In this document: positions 1 through 9,168 of the stretch, piece after piece
Position numbering within the stretch: position 1 is the first letter of the stretch
Layout of the letters: each line of letters begins with the position of its first letter
DNA from: Flavobacteriales bacterium UBA4110
GTDB lineage: Bacteria > Bacteroidota > Bacteroidia > Flavobacteriales > Weeksellaceae
Assembly: GCA_002383165.1 (NCBI GenBank)
Contig: DFXK01000004.1
Coordinates: 13,741-77,740 of the forward strand
Reading direction: 5' to 3'
Length of the DNA stretch: 64,000 nucleotides
Translations under genes and position numbers: made by a program
Notes under the pieces: generated by a model
What the model saw: only the letters and a program-made list of their open reading frames with translations
Told to the model about the DNA's origin: nothing
Databases searched by the model: none

Positions 1-2462
1 AATGGGAATCTGCTGTAAACTGCGGAGTAATTATTAAAGCCTTGTATTTCTGTTGATGATAGGATTCTTTCCTGAGCCCAGCCGTTTATACCTCCATGAC
101 CAAAATAAAATAAATATAAACTGTTGCCGACATCATTTGTAATCGCTTGGTTTACTTGTGGATATCTCTGTCCGCCGGCACTGGTAACAGCAGGAAAAGC
201 ATCGAGGTATAATTTTCTAATATTATATTCTGGTCTATTTGTACTTGTGAAATTTTGATTAATAGCATTCTCTATAAGATAATGAAACGGGGGTTTTATA
301 TTATCTGGGCCACTGCCGTCAAAGTCATCATCGGCAACGAAATCCATTTTCATACGCCATTCTCCAAATGGGTTGGACTGGCCTGGTAATGCATTATAAT
401 ACGCTAGCGTCTTATCAATCAATATTTTTGCTTCCTGCGGACTGTCTGCCGGTAATCTTCCAATTGGTACATCTGGAAGCATATTTGTAATATATTTTGA
501 TGTCTGCGGATATTTTGTCATTACGAAATAATCATCCGTGACATACGATGACTTTACATCTGAGCTAAACTCGCTTTGGTAACTTGGAATGATGTCTGTA
601 TTATTAGCAATTCGGTTTTTGAAATCATAAGAGGTGTCTCCTAAAAGGAAAACGTATTTCAAAGAACCTGCCGGTGTATTTAGCTTCGTAATAAAATCTC
701 TGATGGCAGTGATGTCTTTACTTCCGCTACTGAATTCGTTGTAGATTTTATTAATGTCAACAACCTGAACATTAAATCCGTTTTTTGAACGATGGTAAGA
801 GGCAAGTCTTTCAGCTTGTGCTGCATAAGTAGGTTGTGTTATCATCAGATAATCAACATTTTTTAATGAAGAAAGATCTTGGTTCTCGATGATTCCTACG
901 AAGTTCGGTTCGAAAGCTGCAGAGCTTTTGAAAGCTGTAAATTCGTTGTTGAAAAATTCACTATCCGCAGTATATCCAAAATTGAATACCGCACTCTGTC
1001 CACTTTTATTGGTGATTTTTTTTGCATTCGTAATATCAGAAACATCCCATATCTGTTCCAGATCAGAAGTATTTTTAACAGAAAAACCATAAACTGCACC
1101 AGATCCTGTCGCAATATCAAAATCTCTAAAGTTCATCTGTGAGCCATTGAAATTAAGATCTTGCTTATATTGTACCTCTGCATAATCAAAATAAAATGAC
1201 GCATTTGGATTGGCGCTATTATTAGTGGTGTAGGAAAACTTTATGCTTGTTCCGGTCTGGTTTAACAGTGCGGTTTCATAGGAAAGTGGAACAAAACTGT
1301 CAGCATTTGCAGAAAGTTCGCCATTGTATTTCTCTCCATTGACGTCAATAGATATTTTTGCAGATTGCGCATTGAAAGCTACTACCTGTGTTTTGATCCG
1401 TATGATATCATCTGCATCCAGTGGAGATCTTGTGTTGAAAATAATATCCTTGGAACCAGCAATTACATCTCCTGTCCACGTTCTGCCTAATTTAGAAAGG
1501 TTAAATTTTTCTTCATTGATATATTGATAATCGTCATATCGCGTTATAAGTTCCGTTGGGAGAGTGCTGTCTACGGTTTGTATTCTTTTTCCGGGTCCTA
1601 TATCGAAATTGATGAAATAGTAAGCATAATCTTCATAAATATTGACAACGTTATTAGACGTGTCATTTCTGTATTCGGTTCTTTTCTTGCCTGCACCATT
1701 GTTTAGATTAAACAGATTATAGCCATTCGGACCCTGAGCATAAAAAATAGCAAAATCATTATCATTCCAAACACCATCATCCTCACCAACTACTTGTATT
1801 GCGTTTTCCTGAAGCGCATTATAACGCATATCATTATTGTATTCAGGAAGCATTAATCCACCATTTCCATAGATTCTGAAGTTTTTAGGATTTACGCTGC
1901 TGGGATTGATGCCGTTTTGCTGTAAAAATTGTCTTGTGATTTTAAAAACTCCTGATTTATCGACCTTTATTTTGTAAAAAGTTCCGGATTTCAATGGATT
2001 TTCACTTGTACCGTATCTATTGCTTCCTCTGTTTACAGGAATAGTTTTGTTCGTTTGATTAATGACAAAAGAAACCAGTCTGTATATTTTGTTTTTTTCT
2101 GCTTTTACCGCTTCTACTTTAATTCTAGCTGTTTGTTTTTTTTCAGTCTCATCAAAATAATAATCAATGTAGTATTTAAAGGATGAGGAAATTGAATTAA
2201 TTTTAAGTCCATAAACTTCCTTTGTAGGTATTTCTTGCCATTGTGCCTGATCAATATTTATGATATTGTCAGTTTTAACTTTAATATTGGCATAGAGCGA
2301 GTTAGCATCTATTTGAAAACCATTATTACTGAAAGATGGATAAATTATTTTTTCCGTACCATAGTCCATCTCAGTTGTAGATCCCCATTCCAGATTAATC
2401 TTTTGGGCAGAATATAATGCAGTAAACAGCGTAAAGGCTATGAGGTAAAATTTAAATTTCAT
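1..2462 (-). CDS. porU: Type IX secretion system sortase PorU, N-terminal part (runs off the window)
   Basis: PorU is the C25-family cysteine protease that cleaves the C-terminal sorting signal from type IX secretion cargo at the outer membrane and attaches the cargo to the cell surface. The frame is open from an ATG at 2462 to position 1, about 820 residues; flavobacterial PorU proteins are usually near 1200-1300. The N-terminus is a signal peptide (MKFKFYLIAFTLFTALYSAQ). Near the window edge the frame reads FYFGHGGINGWAQERIL, which carries the catalytic histidine of the gingipain-like fold; the cysteine nucleophile normally follows about 30 residues later and so lies just outside. It is divergent from gldJ, its usual neighbour. 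The 3' end is missing only because the window stops. Confidence 0.9.
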   Translation of the reverse strand, partial: MKFKFYLIAFTLFTALYSAQKINLEWGSTTEMDYGTEKIIYPSFSNNGFQIDANSLYANIKVKTDNIINIDQAQWQEIPTKEVYGLKINSISSSFKYYIDYYFDETEKKQTARIKVEAVKAEKNKIYRLVSFVINQTNKTIPVNRGSNRYGTSENPLKSGTFYKIKVDKSGVFKITRQFLQQNGINPSSVNPKNFRIYGNGGLMLPEYNNDMRYNALQENAIQVVGEDDGVWNDNDFAIFYAQGPNGYNLFNLNNGAGKKRTEYRNDTSNNVVNIYEDYAYYFINFDIGPGKRIQTVDSTLPTELITRYDDYQYINEEKFNLSKLGRTWTGDVIAGSKDIIFNTRSPLDADDIIRIKTQVVAFNAQSAKISIDVNGEKYNGELSANADSFVPLSYETALLNQTGTSIKFSYTTNNSANPNASFYFDYAEVQYKQDLNFNGSQMNFRDFDIATGSGAVYGFSVKNTSDLEQIWDVSDITNAKKITNKSGQSAVFNFGYTADSEFFNNEFTAFKSSAAFEPNFVGIIENQDLSSLKNVDYLMITQPTYAAQAERLASYHRSKNGFNVQVVDINKIYNEFSSGSKDITAIRDFITKLNTPAGSLKYVFLLGDTSYDFKNRIANNTDIIPSYQSEFSSDVKSSYVTDDYFVMTKYPQTSKYITNMLPDVPIGRLPADSPQEAKILIDKTLAYYNALPGQSNPFGEWRMKMDFVADDDFDGSGPDNIKPPFHYLIENAINQNFTSTNRPEYNIRKLYLDAFPAVTSAGGQRYPQVNQAITNDVGNSLYLFYFGHGGINGWAQERILSSTEIQGFNNYSAVYSRFP

Positions 2463-2624
2463 CAACTGGACTAATTTTTAGGATTACAAAATAAACGATT
2501 TTTTTAAAAAAATGATATATAATAAAAATAATTTAATTGCGTTCTATCAAAAAAAGATAAACAATATTTGATTAATTAAAGAATTTACTTTTTCTTTGTA
2601 CTTTGAAAATTTCTATATCAGATT

Positions 2625-4232
2625 ATGAAAAAAATAAGGTTGTTTTCGATAATTACTTTTAGCAGTACACTACTTTTAATAAGCTGCGGTGGAGGTGGTA
2701 ACACTAAAAAGGGCGGCGGAACAAAAGGTTTTGTAAGTAAAACCGGCTGGAAGCCTAACGAAAAAGATGGTTGGTTCTTCTCTGGTAAGCAGCAGAAGCC
2801 GAAAGCTTGGCCGGGAATGGTTTATGTGGAAGGTGGAACTTTTACGATGGGTTTAGTAGAAGACAATGTATTGCATGACTGGAACAATACCCCAAGAAGA
2901 ATGCAGGTAAGCTCTTTCTTTATAGGAGATACCGAAATCACTAACTCTGAATATAGAGAATACACAACGTGGCTCAAGTTTGTTTTCCCGTCTACGGAAC
3001 CAGGCTTCAAACATATCTATTCAGGTGCTTTACCAGATACACTGGTTTGGAATAACAAACTATCTCGTAATGACTACGCAGAAACTTATTTCAGATCTCC
3101 CGAATATGATTATTACCCTGTAGTAGGTGTATCTTGGTTGCAGGCGAATAAATATTGTGACTGGCTTACCGAAAGAGCAAACGAAAGAGCACTAATGAAA
3201 CAAGGTGTTATTTCTAAAGATATCTATTCAGGTGATAAAGCTGCGACTGCAGGTGCAACATTCAACATGGATAAGTTTAAATCCAACGATGCCGAGCTTG
3301 ATGCTTATGTAGATAAGGAAAAACTAAAGAAAAGAAGTGGTATAAAAACAAGTAATGAACGTATTGCTGCTGCAAACAGGAATAGTTCTTCCGGAATTGT
3401 AGAAAAATTCAGACTTCCTACAGAAGTAGAATGGGAATTTGCTGCTCTTGGTCTTCAGAAGAAAAGAGAATATAATAATTACCTTGGTAAGGCTCCAGAA
3501 ATAAAAAATCTGAAGGGAACCAAAGGTAAATACAGAGGTATGTACCTTGAGAATTTCAAAATGGGACGTGGAGATTATTCCGGGGTTGCTGGTTGGAAAA
3601 ACGATGGTTCACCAACTACGGCAGATGTTAAACAGTACCCATCCAATGATCTTGGAATCTATGGTATGTACGGAAACGTTGCAGAATGGGTTGCAGACAT
3701 TTACAGACCAATGATAGATGAAGAATTTAGTGACTTCAATTATTACAGAGGGAATAAAACTGTTCAAACAGTTACAAATGAAGATGGTACAACTAAAAAA
3801 ATTACTAGTGAAGATTTAAAATATGACACTTTAGCAGATGGTCGTCTAGTGTACAAAGGTCTTCCAGGGGAGTTTGAAAGAAAGGTAATTGCAGATAATG
3901 GTAATTACAGAGATGGAGATTATCAGTCATCATTAGATTCTGGAGGTACAGCCCCTAGTGACAGTACAGAGTACAATATGTACAATTCTGTTAAACCTAA
4001 ATTTATTGTCAATAAAAATGGTAGCGTTGTAATACAAAAGGACAAAAACAAACCCACAACGCAGATCAGCGATTTTGTTAGAGTGGTTAAAGGAGGTTCT
4101 TGGTTAGATTCTGCATATTGGCTAGATCCGGGTCAGAGAAGATTTAAAAATCAGGCAAAAGGATATGGTTGGATTGGCTTCAGGGTTGCTCAGGATGCCA
4201 AGAATACAAAAAGTGGTCGTACTAAAAGATAA
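2625..4232 (+). CDS. gldJ: Gliding motility lipoprotein GldJ
   Basis: GldJ is an outer-membrane-associated lipoprotein needed for gliding and for stability of the type IX secretion motor components in Flavobacteriia. The 535-residue product starts with a lipoprotein signal peptide whose lipobox ends LLLISC (acylated Cys21), followed by a glycine-rich linker. From about residue 65 (WPGMVYVEGGTFTMG) to the end (GWIGFRVAQ) it is a formylglycine-generating-enzyme/sulfatase-modifying-factor fold, including the typical MYGNVAEWV stretch. No catalytic use is expected: the fold is structural in GldJ/GldK. A strong hairpin terminator follows at 4258. The gene is divergent from porU and followed by murF, a gene order common in this group. 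Confidence 0.93.
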   Translation: MKKIRLFSIITFSSTLLLISCGGGGNTKKGGGTKGFVSKTGWKPNEKDGWFFSGKQQKPKAWPGMVYVEGGTFTMGLVEDNVLHDWNNTPRRMQVSSFFIGDTEITNSEYREYTTWLKFVFPSTEPGFKHIYSGALPDTLVWNNKLSRNDYAETYFRSPEYDYYPVVGVSWLQANKYCDWLTERANERALMKQGVISKDIYSGDKAATAGATFNMDKFKSNDAELDAYVDKEKLKKRSGIKTSNERIAAANRNSSSGIVEKFRLPTEVEWEFAALGLQKKREYNNYLGKAPEIKNLKGTKGKYRGMYLENFKMGRGDYSGVAGWKNDGSPTTADVKQYPSNDLGIYGMYGNVAEWVADIYRPMIDEEFSDFNYYRGNKTVQTVTNEDGTTKKITSEDLKYDTLADGRLVYKGLPGEFERKVIADNGNYRDGDYQSSLDSGGTAPSDSTEYNMYNSVKPKFIVNKNGSVVIQKDKNKPTTQISDFVRVVKGGSWLDSAYWLDPGQRRFKNQAKGYGWIGFRVAQDAKNTKSGRTKR

Positions 4233-4257
4233 TTTTTCAACCAGTATAAAAACTTAA

Positions 4258-4286
4258 AACAGTAGATTTTTTCTACTGTTTTTTTG
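4258..4286 (+). terminator. Rho-independent terminator after gldJ
   Basis: A perfect 9-bp stem (AACAGTAGA, 4258-4266, with TCTACTGTT, 4272-4280) around a T5 loop is followed by a T-run. It separates gldJ from murF, so murF probably has its own promoter or depends on read-through. Confidence 0.85.
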
Positions 4287-4319
4287 TTTTAATACAAATT
4301 CATTTAATACTTTTGAAGA

Positions 4320-5588
4320 ATGAACATTAAGGATTTTTATCAGATATTTTTGCAGAGTTCCAATACGGTTATAGATAGCAGAAAAGTACAGAGGGGAAGT
4401 GTGTTTTTTGCATTTTCCGGCGATTCTTTTAATGCAGCGGAAAAATCTTCCGAAGCTTTAGAAAATGGTGCCATAGCTGTTATAGTAGAAGATGAAAAGT
4501 ATAATTTTCCAGAAAAAAATATCTTTTTTGTACCTTCCGTTCTGGATTTTTTACAACAGCTGGCTGTTTATCACAGAGATCAATTAAAAATTCCGTTTAT
4601 AGGACTCACTGGAAGCAATGGAAAGACAACCACAAAAGAGTTGATCAGCACAGTATTGTCCAAAAAATTCAATGTTCAATTCACTTTCGGAAATCTTAAC
4701 AATCACATTGGCGTTCCACTTACCATACTTTCTATTAGAAATTCACATCAAATTGCAGTGGTAGAGATGGGAGCCAATCACCAGAAGGAAATAGAGCTTC
4801 TCTGTAAAATTGCAAAACCAAATATCGGTTACATTACCAATTTTGGCAAGGCACATCTTGAAGGTTTTGGCGGTGTAGAAGGCGTTATCAAAGGCAAATC
4901 CGAGTTGTATGACTATCTGAGAACTCATAACCAAACTATTTTGGTCAATAGTGCAGATTCAGTTCAGGCAGAGAAAACCAAAGATTATCATAATAAAATA
5001 ACTTTTGGGACACCAGATTCGAATTACAGTTTCGCGCCACTCTCCAAAGACCATTTTGTAGGATTGGTTTATAAAGAAACAGAAATAATTTCTAATCTCA
5101 CAGGCCGCTATAATTATGATAATATCTCTGCGGCTATATCGCTAGGCTTGCATTTTGGCGTAGATATTCAGGATATTAAACAGGCTATTGAAGAGTATGT
5201 CCCGTCCAATATGCGTTCGCAGATTCAGAAAAAAGAAGGGAAAACCCTCGTTTTAGATACCTATAATGCCAATCCTAGCAGTATGCAGGCATCATTGGAA
5301 AACTTCAGAACTTTTTCGGGGACCAAGCTCATCATCATCGGCGATATGTTGGAACTGGGAGAAGAAAGCGCAGCCGAACATCAACATATTCTAGACTTCG
5401 CAAAAACTTGTGGATTTGACAACATCATTACCGTTGGCCCAAATTTCAAAAACATTAATACAAATTTGGCATTTATGAACACTTCAGAACTTGCTGATTA
5501 TCTGCAAAGCAATCCTGTAACGCAGGAAAATATACTGCTAAAAGCATCGCGGGGTATTGCTTTGGAGAAAATTATTGATTTTATTTAG
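4320..5588 (+). CDS. murF: UDP-N-acetylmuramoyl-tripeptide--D-alanyl-D-alanine ligase
   Basis: MurF adds the D-Ala-D-Ala dipeptide to UDP-MurNAc-tripeptide, the last cytoplasmic step of peptidoglycan precursor synthesis. The 422-residue protein has the N-terminal Mur substrate domain, the ATP-binding P-loop GSNGKTTTKE at residues 98-107, the central NLNNHIGVPLT and VVEMGANH motifs typical of MurF, and the C-terminal Mur ligase domain (LVLDTYNANPSSMQAS, then IIGDMLELG). Length is a little short but normal for Bacteroidota MurF. It sits 87 bp after gldJ, beyond the terminator. Confidence 0.95.
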   Translation: MNIKDFYQIFLQSSNTVIDSRKVQRGSVFFAFSGDSFNAAEKSSEALENGAIAVIVEDEKYNFPEKNIFFVPSVLDFLQQLAVYHRDQLKIPFIGLTGSNGKTTTKELISTVLSKKFNVQFTFGNLNNHIGVPLTILSIRNSHQIAVVEMGANHQKEIELLCKIAKPNIGYITNFGKAHLEGFGGVEGVIKGKSELYDYLRTHNQTILVNSADSVQAEKTKDYHNKITFGTPDSNYSFAPLSKDHFVGLVYKETEIISNLTGRYNYDNISAAISLGLHFGVDIQDIKQAIEEYVPSNMRSQIQKKEGKTLVLDTYNANPSSMQASLENFRTFSGTKLIIIGDMLELGEESAAEHQHILDFAKTCGFDNIITVGPNFKNINTNLAFMNTSELADYLQSNPVTQENILLKASRGIALEKIIDFI

Positions 5589-5620
5589 AATAGTACAGAC
5601 AGTTAGTTTAACACAATTAT

Positions 5621-5735
5621 TTTTCAGGAGCTATTTCCCGCTTTCCATTCCAATCTTTTTTGCTCGGCATAGCCTCTCGCAAAAAAGGATTTCCATTGCA
5701 ATCGGGGCTATGGGATTTTCCATAAAATAACTAAT
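5621..5735. repeat. REP-like intergenic palindromic element
   Basis: The murF-hemN gap holds an imperfect long palindrome. It contains GGAGCTATTTCCCGCT (5627-5642), CTTTTTTGC and its inverse GCAAAAAAG around a short loop, and a closing arm ending GGGGCTATGGG. The same core (GGAG, CT, TTTCCCGCT, and later AAAAAAGGAT) returns at 63892-64000, so this is a dispersed repeat and not gene-specific regulation. Confidence 0.6.
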
Positions 5736-5827
5736 GGTAATAAGAAATCCTTTTCAAACTATTAATTGAATAGAAACGACCGATTAAAAATCATCCCAAA
5801 TCAGGAATCTTTCCAAACTCTATTTCG

Positions 5828-5835
5828 TAACTTTG
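5828..5835 (+). promoter_or_regulatory. Bacteroidota -7 box upstream of hemN
   Basis: TAACTTTG fits the -7 consensus TAnnTTTG and ends only 5 bases before the chosen hemN ATG (5841). This implies a very short or absent 5' leader. No good -33 TTTG is present at the usual spacing, so the call is moderate. Confidence 0.45.
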
Positions 5836-5840
5836 CTACA

Positions 5841-7199
5841 ATGAATTCATTAGTTGATAAATACAATATTCCAGGGCCGCGTTATACATCTTATCCTACT
5901 GTTCCTTATTGGAATGAAGTAGGTTTTACGTCAGACCTTTGGAAACAATCCGTCATTAGATCCTTCTCAGAAAGCAATTCTGAAGAAGGAATTTCTATCT
6001 ATATTCATCTTCCGTTTTGCGAGGCGCTTTGTACTTTCTGTGCTTGTCACAAAAGAATTACCAAGCAGCATTCCGTAGAAATACCCTATCTGGAAAGTGT
6101 TCTGAAAGAATGGAAACTCTACTTGGAGCTCTTTTCCGAGAAACCAAAACTTAAAGAATTACATTTAGGAGGCGGAACGCCTACATTTTTTTCGCCGGAA
6201 AACCTCAGGAAACTGTTGCAAGGGATTTTCGATACTGTAGAAATTGCAGACGCCCAAGAATTCAGTTTCGAAGGACATCCCAATAATACCACGAAGGAGC
6301 ATTTGCAGACATTGTTCGATCTTGGTTTTACCAGAGTCAGTTTCGGAGTTCAGGATTATGACCCGAAAGTTCAGAAAGCTATCAACAGAATTCAGCCATT
6401 CGAAAATGTTAAAAACGTCACAGAATGGGCCAGAGAAATTGGCTACAAAAGCATCAGCCACGATTTGGTTTTCGGTTTGCCACACCAGACTTGGGATGCA
6501 ATGGAATTTACCATCCGCAAAACATTGGAACTAAAGCCGGACAGACTTGCATTTTATTCCTATGCACACGTTCCTTGGGTAAAAGGTGTTGGACAAAGAG
6601 GTTTTGATGAAAGCGATTTACCAAGTGGCGATGAGAAAAGAAGGCTTTATGAAGACGGGAAAAAATTATTGGAAGAACTCGGTTACATCGAGATTGGAAT
6701 GGACCATTTTTCTTTGGAACACGATGATCTATACCAATCGCTGGTTCAGAAAAAGTTGCATCGTAATTTTATGGGTTATACATCCAGTAAAACCCAATTG
6801 ATGGTAGGTTTGGGAATGTCAGCTATTTCCGATTCTTGGTATGCTTTTACACAGAATGTAAAAACTGTGGAAGAATATCAGAAGATTGTAGAAGAAGGCG
6901 AGATTCCGGTATTCCGTGGTCATATTTTGGATCAAGAAGATTTGATTATCAGAAAGCATATTCTGAATCTGATGTGTCAATTGGAAACGAGTTGGGACTT
7001 GCAGACTTCATTTCCTGAAATCGAAAATGCAATTGATAAATTAAAAGAAATGGAATCAGACGGTTTGGTAGAAATCTCAGATAATCAAATTAAAATCACA
7101 GAAAAAGGAAGAGCTTTTACAAGAAATGTAGCAATGGTTTTTGACCTAAGAATGATGAGGAACAAGCCAGAGACGCGGATTTTTTCGATGACGATATAA
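5841..7199 (+). CDS. hemN: Oxygen-independent coproporphyrinogen III oxidase (radical SAM)
   Basis: HemN oxidatively decarboxylates coproporphyrinogen III to protoporphyrinogen IX without oxygen, using S-adenosylmethionine and a 4Fe-4S cluster. I start it at ATG 5841 (MNSLVDKYNIPGPRYTSYPT), which matches the family's conserved N-terminus; the frame is open 75 bases further upstream but that stretch overlaps the promoter. The 452-residue protein has the radical SAM cysteines at 60, 64 and 67 (CEALCTFC) and a further Cys69, the GGGTPTFF motif, and the HemN C-terminal domain. It stands alone between two intergenic repeats or terminators. Confidence 0.94.
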   Translation: MNSLVDKYNIPGPRYTSYPTVPYWNEVGFTSDLWKQSVIRSFSESNSEEGISIYIHLPFCEALCTFCACHKRITKQHSVEIPYLESVLKEWKLYLELFSEKPKLKELHLGGGTPTFFSPENLRKLLQGIFDTVEIADAQEFSFEGHPNNTTKEHLQTLFDLGFTRVSFGVQDYDPKVQKAINRIQPFENVKNVTEWAREIGYKSISHDLVFGLPHQTWDAMEFTIRKTLELKPDRLAFYSYAHVPWVKGVGQRGFDESDLPSGDEKRRLYEDGKKLLEELGYIEIGMDHFSLEHDDLYQSLVQKKLHRNFMGYTSSKTQLMVGLGMSAISDSWYAFTQNVKTVEEYQKIVEEGEIPVFRGHILDQEDLIIRKHILNLMCQLETSWDLQTSFPEIENAIDKLKEMESDGLVEISDNQIKITEKGRAFTRNVAMVFDLRMMRNKPETRIFSMTI

Positions 7200-7205
7200 T
7201 TAGTT

Positions 7206-7234
7206 AAAAGAAGTTTTAGTAACTTCTTTTTTTA
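7206..7234 (+). terminator. Rho-independent terminator after hemN
   Basis: A perfect 10-bp stem (AAAAGAAGTT, 7206-7215; AACTTCTTTT, 7221-7230) with loop TTAGT is followed by Ts, directly after the hemN stop. Confidence 0.85.
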
Positions 7235-7252
7235 TTTTAAATAAGATTGAGA

Positions 7253-8080
7253 ATGAATTTAATCAAACATAAAAATATAATCCTAAAAAGTTCTAGAGAA
7301 TTTTTAGCTGATGCAATTTTTCCAAATTCTGACAAGAAACTTCCTCTAATCATTTTTGTTCATGGTTATAAAGGTTACAAAGATTGGGGCGCTTGGGAGT
7401 TGATGGGAGAGAAATTTGCGAATGCTGGATTTTATTTTGTTAAATTCAATTTCTCACATAATGGAACTACGATTGAAAATCCAAATGACTTTGCAGATAT
7501 GGAAGCTTTCGGACAGAATAATTATTCCAAAGAATTGGATGATCTGGAAATTGTGATAAATGAATTTACAAGCAGAAAAGAGGTCGATTCTCAAAATTTA
7601 ACTTTAGTGGGGCACAGCAGAGGTGGCGGTGTTTGTATTATAAAAGCTTCAGAAAATAAACGTATCAATCAACTGATTACGCTTGCTAGTATTTCTACTC
7701 TGGATAGATTTCCGAAAAATGAAGCCTTCGAAAATTGGAAAAATACAGGTGTTTACTATATCGAAAACGCCAGAACCAAGCAAAAATTACCTCATTATTT
7801 CCAGTTTTTTGAAGATTATAAGAATAATGAAGAAAGATTGGACGTAGAAAAAGCCTCAAAGAAAATTGATATTCCGACACTCATTATACATGGTGTGTCA
7901 GACGAATCTGTTGGTATGGATCATTCTGAAAATCTTCATGAATGGATTGGAAATTCGGAATTAAAAATTATTGAAAATGCCAATCATACTTTCGGTGCAA
8001 AAGAGCCTTGGGAAGAAAGTTTCCTACCAAAAGAACTCAATTCTGTAGTAGAATATTGTATTGATTTTCTTAAAAAGTAG
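7253..8080 (+). CDS. Alpha/beta hydrolase
   Basis: This is a cytoplasmic alpha/beta-hydrolase-fold protein of 275 residues with no signal peptide. It shows the oxyanion region IIFVHGYKGYKDWGAW, the nucleophile elbow GHSRGG with Ser122, a late aspartate (IHGVSDESVGMDH) and the catalytic histidine in ENANHTFG. The family includes dienelactone-hydrolase-like and acyl esterases; the substrate cannot be told from sequence. ATG 7253 (MNLIKHKN) is preferred to the in-frame TTG 6 bases upstream. It is convergent with the next gene, with 3 bases between the stops. Confidence 0.8.
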   Translation: MNLIKHKNIILKSSREFLADAIFPNSDKKLPLIIFVHGYKGYKDWGAWELMGEKFANAGFYFVKFNFSHNGTTIENPNDFADMEAFGQNNYSKELDDLEIVINEFTSRKEVDSQNLTLVGHSRGGGVCIIKASENKRINQLITLASISTLDRFPKNEAFENWKNTGVYYIENARTKQKLPHYFQFFEDYKNNEERLDVEKASKKIDIPTLIIHGVSDESVGMDHSENLHEWIGNSELKIIENANHTFGAKEPWEESFLPKELNSVVEYCIDFLKK

Positions 8081-8083
8081 TTG

Positions 8084-8548
8084 CTATTTTTTGTTGATAA
8101 GTTTGTTGTTCTCGATCCAGCGTTTACTATTATTGATGTCTTTCAGGTACCACATATTATTAGCATTCATCAGATATAAACTATAAATAATAGGAGAGGC
8201 GATTTGTTTCCCTTCCAGATAGTTGGCTCGGACCGAAATTGCATTTCTTTTTCGCATAAAATCACCGGAAAAAATGTTGGAATAAGTCTGTCCCGAAGCT
8301 TTATCATCTATCAGTTCGATAAGGGTTATTTTATCATCGGCTCCAAATTCAAGGATATGACGTTCAGAATGATCTGGAAATTCTTCTAGTAGGACAAATT
8401 TCTTATTGTTTATGGTATAATGCGAAGCGTCAGTCATTTTTTTATGTCTGTTCTCAATCTTTTCAAGAATCTCGTTTATAGCACCAAAGTTTTGAGAATA
8501 AAAACAGACTGAGGATAAAATACTTACAAGAAATAGGACTTTTGTCAT
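8084..8548 (-). CDS. Hypothetical secreted protein
   Basis: I do not recognise this 154-residue protein. It begins with a clear signal peptide (MTKVLFLVSILSSVCFYSQ) with no lipobox cysteine at the cleavage site, so it is probably periplasmic or exported. The rest is a mixed alpha/beta sequence with no repeats or known motif visible. It is transcribed toward the hydrolase gene; its start region faces the QueD gene, 83 bases away. Confidence 0.6.
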   Translation of the reverse strand: MTKVLFLVSILSSVCFYSQNFGAINEILEKIENRHKKMTDASHYTINNKKFVLLEEFPDHSERHILEFGADDKITLIELIDDKASGQTYSNIFSGDFMRKRNAISVRANYLEGKQIASPIIYSLYLMNANNMWYLKDINNSKRWIENNKLINKK

Positions 8549-8619
8549 TATATGTGAATGTGGGATAAAAATAAAGTTTTACACATTGCCTTGCAAAAAT
8601 TATTCCGTTGAATTTTAAT

Positions 8620-8627
8620 TATCTTTG
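8620..8627 (+). promoter_or_regulatory. Bacteroidota -7 box upstream of the QueD-like gene
   Basis: TATCTTTG matches TAnnTTTG and lies 4 bases before the ATG at 8632. It supports that start over the in-frame codon at 8608, which would place the -7 box inside the coding region. Confidence 0.5.
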
Positions 8628-8631
8628 CAAT

Positions 8632-9087
8632 ATGATAAGAATTACTAAAATTTTCAATTTCGAGACTGCGCACGTTCTATATAATTATGATGGTAAATGC
8701 AAAAACATGCACGGTCATTCCTATAAATTATTCGTTACTGTGAAGGGAAACCCGATTAATGATCTGGATCATCATAAAAACGGCATGGTTGTAGATTTTG
8801 GTGATATTAAGAAAATTGTAAAAGAAGAGATTGTGGATATTTGGGATCATGCCGTTTTAGTAAATGGCGATTCTCCGCATAAATTACTTGGGGAAAGTTT
8901 GGAAAGCCAAGGTCATAAAGTGATTTTTTGTGATTACCAACCGACTTGCGAAAATATGCTTTATGATATTGCCACTAAGATAAAATCCAAATTACCCAAT
9001 CACGTTCAGCTAGCTTATCTGAAACTTCATGAGACGGAGAACTCATACGGTGAATGGATTGCAGAAGAAAACCAATTGAGATATTAA
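8632..9087 (+). CDS. queD: 6-carboxy-5,6,7,8-tetrahydropterin synthase / PTPS family protein
   Basis: This 151-residue enzyme belongs to the 6-pyruvoyl-tetrahydropterin synthase family; the QueD branch converts dihydroneopterin triphosphate to 6-carboxytetrahydropterin for queuosine and other deazapurines. The zinc ligands are His14 (FETAH), His27 and His29 (HGH), and the catalytic cysteine is Cys23 in the CxxxHGH arrangement typical of QueD. The conserved C-terminal glutamate follows in LHETENSYGEW. No other queuosine genes are in the window, so pterin synthesis is an alternative role. Start chosen at ATG 8632 because it begins the fold and follows the -7 box. Confidence 0.85.
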   Translation: MIRITKIFNFETAHVLYNYDGKCKNMHGHSYKLFVTVKGNPINDLDHHKNGMVVDFGDIKKIVKEEIVDIWDHAVLVNGDSPHKLLGESLESQGHKVIFCDYQPTCENMLYDIATKIKSKLPNHVQLAYLKLHETENSYGEWIAEENQLRY

Positions 9088-9116
9088 TAAAAAGCTTATG
9101 TTTTTTTTGATTAAAA

Positions 9117-9147
9117 TTTGTGGGTTTAAGAAAAATTAATAGTTTTG
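9117..9147 (+). promoter_or_regulatory. Consensus Bacteroidota promoter for the outer-membrane protein gene
   Basis: TTTG (9117-9120), exactly 19 bases, then TAGTTTTG (9140-9147). This is a full match to the -33/-7 consensus and leaves a leader of roughly 16-20 bases before ATG 9169. Confidence 0.7.
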
Positions 9148-9168
9148 CACTCTCAAATTTGATAAACT

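Noticed and set aside
879..2417. Several plus-strand frames of 60-87 codons
   Set aside because: All lie antisense to the long open porU frame, which has a signal peptide and a recognisable sortase motif; the plus-strand products have no coherent features.
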